From positions 6,446,496 through 6,510,495 of the forward strand of contig CP137668.1 in assembly GCA_037976565.1 (NCBI GenBank): a stretch of 64,000 nucleotides of DNA, read 5' to 3'. Under the pieces are notes generated by a model. The model was not told the DNA's origin, made no database searches, and saw only the letters and a program-made list of their open reading frames with translations. Below are positions 13,101-25,879 of the stretch, one piece after another. The position numbers were made by a program, and so were the translations under genes. Within the stretch, counting starts at the first letter, position 1; each line of letters starts with the position of its first letter. The stretch is from Mesocentrotus franciscanus. Its lineage: Eukaryota; Echinodermata; Echinoidea; Camarodonta; Strongylocentrotidae.

Positions 13101-15645
13101 GAGGCTTAACTTGTTCCGGTTCAGAGGCAGGAATAACTTCCTGTATGGGTTCAACAGGTGGATCAGGAATAGGTGGTGGGAGGGGGTCTTGTTTCGGTGG
13201 AGGTGGTGGATCTTTGTCTGTAGAGAGAATAAGATATTCATGGTTGATATAGTTGGTTAAACCTTTGTATTTTTCACGGTTTTCTGTTAGAAGCAATTTT
13301 TAAGAGAATTTTGTCTGGTAATTTGACAACATGACAAAACCCTTCAGTTGCTTTGGTTTTATTGCAGTGTCCATTCGATATTATTTTATCTCATTCGGAA
13401 TGCCAAATGCACGCTGAAACGAAACAAACAAAAAAGAAAAAAATGAGACGCTTGTCAAATATTTTCTTTATCAGCCGCATGCCATGTGGGCCTGAAGTGA
13501 TTATTGTTGAAAAAACCTGCATTGCTCCAATAATAAATAATTACGTTGGAAAAACAGCAGTCAAACATAACCAGCAACATAACCAGATAAAAGAGATCGT
13601 GTGTATACATGATAAATGTGCTGGATATTTTATTACACCGCCGGTATCTGCCAGGTACTGACAATCCTGGCAGAAAGTTTTATTATATTTACCTGGTGAC
13701 TTATATGGTATAATGGGTATCTTGACATATTCCTTCCTTGCTTTTTCTGAAAAGAAAGAAAGATATTGACGATAATATGGTTTGATGAATCAAATATAGC
13801 ATGTGATCTGACAGTGACATAGCTCGGAGATGACGTGCCCCCCCCAAAAAAAAAAGGTGAGGAGAAACAATAAAAAATAAAATGAAAGAAAGACAAATGT
13901 GAATATGGGGGAACAAATTTTTACAACCTTTCCAACTTTATAGCAATGCTCCCTTGCATTATTATTCATCTTGCATGCTTCCACAATCACTGGCGCTGCG
14001 CTACCACAATCAATTGAACCGCATTTTGAAGAGGTTTAATGCAAACTCTAATAAAATCATGAAAATAATAATCATCTGTACGTAAGAAAATAATTTTAAA
14101 GCACAAATTACATCTACTTTCAAACGATTGAATTGTTATCCTGCCGAATTTAAGTCGGAAGGTTAAATTTACCATTATACACAAAAATATAGGACAATAT
14201 AGGACGCATTAGTTAAGCTTTAAAATTAGTTTATTTTAGTAATACTGTATTATCAATTATCATACGCTATGTTAATACACTTCATATGAAGAGATCTTGA
14301 AGTAAACAAAGAATAAAACGTATGTTAAAATGTATATTCAACAGAAAGTTAAGGAAAATATGTGAATTAAATCTCATCTACTCAGAAAATTACACAAGCT
14401 AAAGCCAAACTCAAAAGAAATCTCGAATAGTATTAACCATCGTCTTACCAAATATGGTACAATTAGGAGTTAAAAAATTAGTTTCCCCTTTTCAATAGTG
14501 ATTAGGCCTTATCTGTTTCGTTTTCGACAAAATAGCCAATCAAAATGCATCAAAAATATTACTTAATCAGTCAAAATTGTCATCTAAAATTGTAATGGGT
14601 ACGAAATTAATGTACTGCATAATAATGACTTCATCATTTTGCTGTATGATAAGAATGCTTTACTAAACTAATGCAGTATTGTAGCTAAACGTTCACGGGA
14701 ATGATTTTATTAGTTACTAACCATCAAAACAAACCTCCTTTAAATATTTGAAAAATAATGTATGAAGTTTTTGTTAATGAAAACAGCCCGTTACCGTGGT
14801 TACGTTCAATATAGGTTAGTTTCCAAACTCGACAGTTAATCATACACGAGTACTCGGCTTACCTTCCTGCTTCTTGTTTTTACTTTTCTTTTTCTGTTTC
14901 TGGGGTTTCTTTCTCTCAGGTAGGGGCTTTGTTTCTGAAAGCGTGCGTGAAGTTTCAATCATACAACACTAATGATTCAAGAATTCAGAACGGCATCTTC
15001 CATTGTGTACCGCAAAAAGTAATGAGTTCTTTAACCACATGCACCAGCGAAAATACTTTACAATGTGTTATATAAGGCAAGAGATTAGGCGATGTTTCAT
15101 ATCATTAACTCACCCCCCCACCATCCATAAAAGAGAGTTTTCAATACACAAATATCTCAAAGATCAAAAGATAATTCGAATTTCACAATCCATGGGACAA
15201 CAATGAAAAGCTATATTTCAATGCAACAGATTATCAATAAATCTACGATCATATACATTCCACGTTTGCATATTTAACCTCAAATGAAATAGAAAATCAA
15301 GAACAGTAGACAGCAACTCAGAAAATGCCTCGTTTAGCATTCTAGAATAATTAGCAGTATTTATGAATTTGGGAATTGAAATAAACTTTCAGTACCTTTC
15401 TTTGGCTTCGGCGGCGGAGGCGGCGTAGGGTCTCTTGGTGGTGGTTTGGGGATGGGTTCTTTCAGAGGAGGTGGTGTCGGCTCCTTTGGTGGAAGGGAGC
15501 TGGGTTCGCGTGGGGGAGGTGGAGGCGTGGTCACTTTGGGTGGCGGAGGTGGGTTTGGATCCCGTGGAGGTGCTGAAAGAAGAAGTGTCAATCATATTGA
15601 TATTTTGATATTTTGATTCTGCTGATATTATGCTGCCAATTTTTT

Positions 15646-15681
<36 letters not shown>

Positions 15682-18600
15682 TCTCTCTCTCTCTCTCTCT
15701 GTCTCTCTCTGTCTCTTACTCTCCCTCTCTGTCTCTCACTCTCTCTTTCTCGCTCTTTCTCTCTCACATAATTGAATTCATCAAGATCAATTAACTTACA
15801 TTTACTAGAAAATAGAATATCACAAAAAAGGCAAAATATCAACGAAATCATTACTCACAAGGTTACAAGGAAGTAGACTATTTGAAAAGACTAACCACTT
15901 TAAGTGCAAGTGTAACGACACAAGAACATAAGAGAGAGAGGAGAACTTGTAAAGATAAATTTGAAAGCCCTTATTCTAAGCATGGGCACAATTTTTTTTT
16001 TTTTTTTTTGACAAACACACACGGATATCAGTTCTGCAAAAACTTCCATGAGCAAATAGAGAAATAGAACAAATAACTCACCTGCTACTGGTTTCTTTGG
16101 AGGTTCTTGTTTCTTACTGCGAAATCAGAACATATAACACGAAATTACTTACTGCGATCATGAGAATAAAATTCATCTATTCAGAAGGGCCCTATACTCA
16201 TATTCCTTAACATAGAATTGAACATCATCTCAGCATACATGTAGATCTGGTGCAAACTTTATAAAATGATTCAGAATAATCTTCAAGGGAAAAGATTTTT
16301 ATTTGCTTCTTCTCCACATCTTTATATAATGTGGGTATAGTATATTATCATGAAAGTTGAATCAACTTCTTGTTAATGTTTGTATAATGAAATTAAGTAA
16401 TTTGTTGAGCATTATGGGTACAGGTCGTGTGCTAGGAAATGCTTTCCATGATAAGTAGCGTACATATTGAAATACAGCTATGGAAGGACACTACCTCATC
16501 GACAAAATATAATATAGTTATGAAATAGAAGAATGTGGTATTATTCCATGTCAAACACTCTGACCATGGACCTACTACGTAGATTATTAATAAAAATGGT
16601 CAAAATACGAAACACCTCACACTTGCGAGAAAATCAATGATCACGCGAATATAGGAATGTGATTGTAAGTGCACAATGGACCGGATAAGCAAGATCACGT
16701 GATGTGCAACGCTATAAACAATGGGTGAGCTGAGATGGATAACGTGATCAGGTGACTTTATCATGTGACCACACTTTTATTCTTTGTAAACCAGCAGCCC
16801 GTCGTTCTTTAAAGCATTAATTGACAGCAAGAAGCAAAATATTATTAAATTTTGATGGCACACACAAGCTCCATTACCAAGCACCTTTATGTCAGTGAAA
16901 TCACATTTTTGTTGCTTGTAATGATTTATGAAAAATTAACAGCTCCCATCTCTAGCCAACAACGTATCTTCATGGGATAACAATCTTTTGAAGCTATTTT
17001 ACTATTAACAATCGTGGCTACTCTATAGTTGTCCTATCGATATTAGTCCCATATTACATTCCGTTTTTAAAATATGGTAAGGGATTGGCTAAGCATTTAC
17101 TAGCAGAAATGTACAATTTTTTCTTTGATGATATTTAAAAAAATTGTATAATAGATATTACATGCAAAAGTATTTTTTTAAAGCATATATTTCTCTGGGT
17201 CTTCAGCATTTTTCATCAAGTGGAACGGGATTTTCTTCAAAATGCAAATATTGAGTAACATCATTAGAAAACGCAGTTAGCAAATAACATAATTTGGATA
17301 TACAGTATGTGAAATACATTTTGTTTAACAGTGAAATAACACGTAAAAAGGTATGGATGAGGTTATGATAAAATGTGATTACAGGCAAAATAATTATAGT
17401 GCAGAGGCAAAATGTAGACTTTGAAAAAGCACGATGTTGTTATAATTGTGACAAATTTTTTATTTTTCACAGCTGCGAGGACAAAACAAATATATGAGAG
17501 GTATTAGATGGCATATTAGGTAGGTAAAAATGACGTTCAATATGAACATTTTAAATAGTGAATCCACACACAAAAACGAAGCAAAATATATGAAAAACAC
17601 ACAAGGAAAAAGCACTTAATATCGCTTCGGTTATATTTGTATTACAGGGTTTCCAGTATTACAAGATATGGGTGGTGTGGGTGCGATGCAGTGCGTAGTA
17701 TAGTGCGAGTTTGTAGGTTGTGGATGAAAAACCGTGTGCATCCATTCTACTCACACTGGCCGAGTTTCCTTCTTCGGTTGCTCCTTCACGATTGGTGTGG
17801 GTTTCTCCTTAACAACCGGCTTTGGTTTCTCCTTTACAACCGGTTTGGGTTTCTCCTTTTCAACCGGTTTGGGTTTTTCCTTCACAAGTTCCTCTTTTTT
17901 GATGACAGGTTTCTCCTTTTTAGGAGGTTCTTCCACTTTCTTCGGTTTCTCAACTGGTTTCGGTGGTTCCTTCTTAACCGGTTCAACTTTCTTTGTTACT
18001 TCTTTCTTCTTCGGAGGAGGGGGAGGGGGCTCTTTCTGTGGCCTCTGCTTCGGTTCCGGTTGCACCTTTTCTTTTGGAGGTTCTTTAGGTTTGGGGACTT
18101 CCTTCGGTTTAGACAGTTCTTTAACGGGTTTTTCGATAGGTTTAGGTGCGGGTTTCGGTTTCGGTTTCGGTTCTGGCTTGGGATCGCTTTGTTTAGAATG
18201 AAAGTCCGAAACACAACGATAAGACATAGACCGAAAGAACATGCAGTGATGATTTAAAATTTAAAAAAGACATTTAAATAGAAAGAGAATGATTATACTA
18301 CCTGTGTTAATTATCTTTAACTCTACACAGGCTGAACAATGCATGTGAAACATGTTTTGACTGGCAACAAATTCTTCTTTGAAAAACAAGAAATAGTCAA
18401 CAACAAATCAAAAACTCTTATGTATGTGCTACAAAAGTCTGACAAGTAATGAGCAATTAATGATGTGTGAAAATTTAAACAAAAATCATCTCTACGCTTT
18501 TTGTTCAGATGAGAGCAGTGCCTAATGGATGACCTAATGCTCTGATGAAACCATTCCTGATTTTCTTTCGTTAGTGATTCAATTTTGGGATGACACGTGA

Positions 18601-21600
18601 CAAGAATTTTTTTCAAACAAAAAAAAGCTTTTAGTGAAGAAAATAAAACCTTTTGGGCATTTCGGTTACAAATTTGTACAGCCTGAAAACTAGAAATAAA
18701 AATAGAGTTAAACTAAACTGAAATATGAAAACAATCACATGAAATGGCACGCTTTCAACTTGTAGCAACATCACGTTTCACTCTTTAAAAGAAAACAATG
18801 TAAAAGGTAAAGAAACGATTAATGCTTGATTTTTTAGATTTTTAAACGTAGTATTTGAAGAAGAAAAAAATACTTAGAAAATAACAATGACTGAACACAT
18901 ATTTTTAAAGCAAAATCGAAAATCGATAAGTTGGGAGACGGAGAAACATCAAGAGAGGCCGGGAGATAGACATACACTTAAAAAGAAAAAGAGAAGGAGA
19001 AGAAAAGAGATTGGAGACTCATATACAAGGGAGATAAAATTACTCTTGAGACTACAAGAGAAAATAACATACGATAGCGGGCCACGTTTTAAAAACATTC
19101 ATGCATGGACTAGCATCATATCTAAAAACCTACAATAATTAAGCTACACTGTAATTGTATGATTTATTAAAAAAAATATAAGAACACTATGGAAAATACA
19201 AATGAGAAAGGAAATAAAGTAATTTGTCAGCAATCACAGAGGTGTGAACTGATGTCTTGTTGAATATGCTCTTACCTTTTCCGTGGTGGAGGCTCTTTGG
19301 GTTTTTCAACAGGTTTGGGCTTTTCGACCAGTTTCGGCTTTTCGACAGGTTTCGGCGGCGGTGGTGGTGGAGGATCGGGCTTCTTCGGTGGAGGTTCGCG
19401 CTTTTTCGGCTCAATAGGCACCGTGGGTTTCTTTCCCTTCGGTGCAGGCGGTGGTGGAGGTGGGGTCAGCGGCCGGAGTCGTTCGGGTCTTTCCGGGGGC
19501 TTCCAACCCGTGCTTGTCGTCTTCGGTTCAGTCTTCGTCAACTCGAATTTTCGGGGCTCTTGCCATTCGGTTTCCTGTCGGGTGTGCTCGATAAACTTCG
19601 TCGTCTGTTTCTCGGTTTTCTTAATTTTGAATCCTTCACTTTTTGGAATGTTTAGATTTCGATCTGAGGAGAAGGGATCCTTGGATTCAATCACGTTCTT
19701 CTCAGTCTTCTTCAACTGAAATGCTTTAGGAGCTGAAATATAAGAATAATATGTTTCATTAATAATTAGTCAAACAACCTGTAGACAAATGCATATATGT
19801 GTGTCGGCTTTTGAATTGGAGTAGGCAGTATCTAACCTGCTGAATAATTACCATTATTAAAATATTATACAGATTTTCGGATTTTTAAAAAAGATTCTAG
19901 AAATTAAAAATTGTCAACGATAGTTTAAGCCATATAGACATGTAAACAAAATTTATCGTATTTGTCACGAAGATAACGAAAGCCATTGGAATTATTATTA
20001 TTTGAATTGTGGTAAAAAGAATTCTCTGAATATCTTACGTTTGTATAGACTCTTCCTTCTCTCCGCCTCCTCTTCTTTTCGTATCGCCTCTTCTTCCAGT
20101 CTCACCTGTCGAGCTTCTTCTAACTGTCGTCTTCTTTCCTCTTGGCGGCGCTCTTCCTTTTCAAGAACTGAGTACCAAAAGAAATACAAAGTTCGTCATG
20201 ACAATTATGTTCGATTATTTCTGGGGAAAAGATCAATGTCTACTTGAAATGACCTTGATAACTGTTTTATTCTATTGTAAAAACTACTTTTCATAAGAAA
20301 GGGGTCAATTGTGTAGTTCTTTCTTGTGATTTATATAGTAGAATTGCAAAAATATACTGCAAGCGAGTGTTAACGAAAACAACAAAGCAAAACATTATAA
20401 ATCGATCTGAAATGGGGGCATTTGATGATACATAATAACAAGTATACGTTTAAATGAAACGATGACTCTCCTTTTCATTTGCAAGTTAGAAGAAAAAAAT
20501 GAAATCATAAGAACAAAAATTAATGCTATATGTGAGATAATCATTCTTTTTCGGTAAATAGTACAACACAAGAAAAATGAGGGGAAACAATTTATTGTTT
20601 ATTTATAGAAGATAATGAATGCAATAAACATAGCTTTGACCGTCATGTATGACAAAAACATGTTTATAAAGTCTGTTTACATACATTTATGAAGGAGGGA
20701 ATCAAGATAGTGACAATAGAATTCTATTTAGACAAATGATAATACCATGGTGGTAAGTAAAAAGTATGATTTGATAAAACAGGTAGTTGGTGATCACAAA
20801 AGAAGAATGTACTACAAATATGGTGTTTTTCAGAGTATGAGCGAGAAATATTATGACAAGAATAGAAGTATGGATGGACCTTCTGAAGGAATACGGGTGA
20901 CAACCCCGGAGTCATCTGATTCGGCTTTCAAGGTGAAGTATTCTGGCCAATAGTGTTTGAGAGCTGTGATGACGGCATGGACAAGGAATAATAAGGCAGA
21001 GTATCGAAATGATGGTTGGTGATTGGAAAATGGAGGAGAAACAAAAGCAAAATAACGTTATTTCACATTATAAGGTGTGTATAGTTCAATGTTGCTATTT
21101 CTAAGTAGTTTCCTTTTTTCCGTTAACCTCTTCTTCTTATCCTTTTCCAATTATTTTGTCTTCTATTCATATTTTATATCTTATCCTATATGGTGTATAA
21201 ATATCAGACTCAACGTTTTTTCACATCATGTTTAGAAATAGAATTGCAGTCAATTCAACTTATACAAAATGGACATCTATTTTTTGTTTTTTTTTCCAAA
21301 GGAAAATTTTATTCAATCATTCTTGAGCAAGAACAAAACAGTAGACTTGAACAAAGTACATGTTGTGACATATTGGTAAAACAAACGTTGTTACATCAGT
21401 TGCACATGTCTCCATTTATCTAGTAATACAACAAATTTATTGCGTTTGATAGAAAGAACCCGCTCAACTTCATAAAAATGTTTAAGTATCTTCTTAAAAG
21501 AATTCAAAGATAACCGTTCCCTTTTGCATTTTGCAGAGAATATATAGTGTTAAATGGACATCTAATGCCTCTACAAAGGAATATTTAATAACATTAGTGT

Positions 21601-24600
21601 ACAAATTAAGCTATTGCCAACAGTGACAATTTTCTACATATACTCAAAACGCATTATTGCATTTCATTTATCCGGTGCAATATGACTTGCTTTATCATTT
21701 TCGGTAGGTAAACTAACTGAAACTACCACGAAAAAGAAAGAAAAAGAAACACTTACCTTCGCGACAAGCGTAGCAGTGTTCTGATCAATGAATTCGAGGG
21801 GAAGAAGAAAGTGAAAGTTGTGGATATAGTATGAGTGGAAGACAGATCATAGAGAATACAATTTGCTATTTAAAAATAAACATACACGTATATATATATA
21901 TGCCATTATCTGTACGTCGAGTAAAAATGTAAGCTGATGTAAGCTAGGTTATACCCGACCAAGAAGCTCCAGCCAATTTATCAGGTTGAAAACTGATTTC
22001 TTGATTGAATTACTTAATTACTTAATTTTTCGTTCGGTGAACCAGTTATTATTTCATGCACACAGTGCAAATTAATGTTGTAATAAATAAGACTAATATG
22101 TTGACACGGGCATGCTCGTTAAAAAGTAGGCTCAAACACTTCAAAAATGTCGTATCAGTTTTAAATTAGTACAGCTCATTCACTGTTTTAAGCGCCTGTG
22201 TTCTTAAAAGAAGAATTGACGGTCACTCCATCTATTTTGTCAGTAGCCAGACGTCTTTTCGACTGTGTTATTGCCTATGCCAATCAAGGCTTTGAAGGCA
22301 ATCATGGCATGCTTTAAACATGTTGAAGGCAATTAGTCCAGTAATTTAACGCCACGTTACTTTGTACGATGTGACCGACCTTTTTGCACGACGCGTCAAA
22401 AACAAGTCCCTGACGCAGTCCCACGTCAGCAAATAACGCCTGGTGTGAAACAAGCATTTAAGCAGCACTGCAGCAACTTGACGTAATATGTGCACTTACG
22501 TTCATGCAAGCTGACCCCCTTGACGTCTCTTGCTTTGATCTTATCCATGATACACATCGGGACCGGGAGCGGCTTCTCCCGCGGGATCGACGGGAGCGGG
22601 AGAGTCGGCTCCTCCAGCTTCGCTACGTTGATATAATCCAACATCGCCCATTCTCCCTCGTCGATCTCGGCATCGTAGTGGCTTTCGATGTCGTCATCAT
22701 TAGAGGACATGTCGGCTTTAGGTGGAATAAAGGTGTGATTTTGGGGCATGGGTGATAGGAAGAGGAGAAAGATGGGAGAGATGGAACGTTCGAGATGATT
22801 ATGGATGGAGAGAAGTGGGAGTGCATGCAAGAATAAATATTGTATAATGAATAAAAAAAGACTTGTATGAAGAACCGAGTGATGAAGGATACAATAAATT
22901 GATTTTTCTTCCTGCAGAGAGAGAAAGTTTACCCGTGTTGAGTCAAACTAGAAAAGTTGAATGACAGTCACCTTTCATCAGAAGGGTCCACAGAATGTAT
23001 GAACAGAATGAATAGAAATAAACAGGCTTTCATAGATGCTTATAGGATAATGAATAACCAACTCGACTTTGATGAAGTAATGAAATACGCAGAGAAGAGT
23101 ATACATGTATGTGTATACAGATTGAACTAATTTCATGAACTAAAGTATATTGAAAGATGTTTGAAGCTAAAAGTCTTTGGAATCGTCTTCTAAGCAAGTG
23201 GAAATACACAAGGAATGTCATTAATGATCATGATTATAAAGATGAAATGTAAACTACTAGTTGGCCTAAAACCAACACCGTCTTCATAAGAGTATACCTG
23301 ATATACCCGATGACGGTTGAGGTGATCCGCCATCTTTGACGATTTGTCCGGTGTATGGCTCGGCGGTTTGACGGAACATGTTGTAACCACCACCTACACG
23401 ACGTGGCTTCGACACATGGACACTGAAATGAACAAAAAAAAGTTTAGGTATCTTGAATGAATGGATGCGTAAAAGCCGACATTGCCGAATTGTGACATAT
23501 TCTTAAATAGAGGATGAGCAGAGTGTACATGAATCAAAATTAGCTCCGCTATTAAAGAAAGGGAACTATTAAACAGAATAACTTTTAGACAAACAAAAGT
23601 GATGCGTTACTGGTCTTTTCTCAAACAAGAGTTAAATGACCTCCTTTCAACAGAGAATGGGCAGAATGCACGTAAGTTAGGAATCAGCTATGCCAAAAGA
23701 ATGAAGAAATAAAGAAATGAAAATTACAATTTCAAGCTAAAATGTTTGAACTAATTTGGAATGTCTCTTTATTTATTCATAATTTGACTGAGTGAAATAC
23801 AGAGCTTCGGTATAAATGCATGCATGTAGGTATAATTTACGTCTTTCGGATGGTGACGTTAAAGGTCGGTCCCCAGACGTTAATAATCATATCTGATTGA
23901 TACACGTCTGTAAAAACCCAATTACACACATACACACACAAAACAAAAATGACCCCTCCATTCGTGCCCCCGCACAAAATAATACATATTTGGTTAAGTT
24001 ATTGTCTCATTATACCCGTAATGATATATTTTTTAAATATATATATATATATATATATAATTATGTATATCCTACTTGGTTATACCACTACCTTTAGTCA
24101 CATCTAAAGTACTAAATGCACTATATACGGTACTAGAAAACCGAGACTTTATTTTGGACCCGGGATCTTTAGGTTCCCAAACCCCTGCTCTAATACTGGG
24201 TTACTAAAACACATATTGGTGTTTTTCCCATGTACAGGTAAAAGCATGTCTTTCAAAGTCACTGATGCCCCCTCTCCCGAAAAAAAGAGATGTGAAAAGA
24301 TGATTTAATTTCCAAACAGAAGGCGATCTCCAACATTAAAAAGAGGGAGAAGGGGAGGGACAGAAAAATAGTGGCCTCGTTTTTCTCAAAAGGAAATGTT
24401 ATATATTACGGCAAATTAATAAAATAAAAAACTTACTGTGGTAGTTTACTGAGAGAGCAGCCATAGCAGACTCGGGTAGTAGCTACGTGTTGTTGGGCGG
24501 GGCCAGTTTGTGGAAGCAACTGCGCATGCTCGATGCCCCCTTGGTCAACTTTCGTGTCATCCGCGGGATTGTCAAAAATGAATATTGGTGCCTTATGATC

Positions 24601-25837
24601 GGAAGAAAATGATGTGAAAAATGCTGCAATGTGATAGTTGAATGAATTCAAGACGTTTCTCGTGTATGTTTGAAATGAAATATATTTAAATAATTTTTTT
24701 TTTAATTATTCCCTTTTTCATGACAAGACCCTCGATGCGCTGTTGAGATCAAAATCAGTTGATTGATATCAACAAAGTTATGAAATATTTCCAAACACTT
24801 TAAATATGATAGGATTCGCATGGTATATACACAAAAGTAAGAATCATTTCGGAAACTAATGATTTTGAGACAAGTGAACTTGCACAGCTTCCGTTACATG
24901 TAAATACATGATTCTATTATTGCATTAAAAACGTAACAGAGACCACACAATATCAATAATGCAAAATATATGGAAAGTTTTAACAGTATATTTTTATTGC
25001 ATTTTTTTTCTGCCATCATCAATAAATCATCAATGGAGGTTGATTGCCTTTAAATTTCCCAATTCAAAATTAGATATATTTAAAAGTTTCATAAAAATAT
25101 ATTAAAGGCGTCGGTATCACATCATCAGTATCTCTCAACCACAAATTTTAGCCTTTCTTTCTTTCTTCTTTTAAAGAAAATACAACATATGAACCACAAA
25201 ACGCGATTTCAAAACATCACAAATTTTATCTCACCATCTTGAAACAAACCAAAAATTAAAATAATAATAAAGCTCTTACCTTGGTACCAGATTGTTGAGC
25301 AAGCTCGGCTGTACAGCCGGAGCAGAACTTTGGAGGTTGGGAACTGTCATCCCGCCGAACGGTAGGGGTGAGTTCCTTAGGGTGGAGACGGGCAGTACCG
25401 ATGAAAGGAAGATAGTTGGTGCTGTTCGGATCCGACGAAACCGACGTCGAACCGGACGATGAAGCTGCCGCGGAGGCCTCCCATCGTTTCCGTAAGAGGT
25501 GAGAAGGGTAGCTGGCTGATAGATTGGCGAAGAGGCTGTCGTACAATCTGCAGATTTGGGAGGGGTAGATAAAGGGTAACGTAATCGTTATGTGTCGTAT
25601 TGGAAGCACATTATTCTCTTTAGAGCATGCATATACAGGGAAAGAATGGAATAGCTGATAACGGAAAACCGAGTTGCAGAAACATAGCCCCCATCCCATC
25701 TTTTATTTTGTAATAATTTATTAAATCAATTTTCCAAATTAATGCTATTGTTTTTGTTTGTCATTTTATTGTATTATTTTCCGCAACCTTAATTATCCCT
25801 CTCTCTTTTTCCCTCTCTCTCTCCCCTCCCCCTCTCT

Positions 25838-25879
<42 letters not shown>

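Noticed and set aside
15588..15851. Arg/Glu-rich 87-codon frame
   Set aside because: Product of the CT/CA microsatellite.
17637..18257. 206-codon plus-strand frame rich in Phe and Arg
   Set aside because: Antisense shadow of the Pro/Lys-rich exon 9. The minus-strand frame has matching splice sites and composition.
19257..19719. Plus-strand Gly/Phe-rich frames
   Set aside because: Antisense shadow of exon 8.
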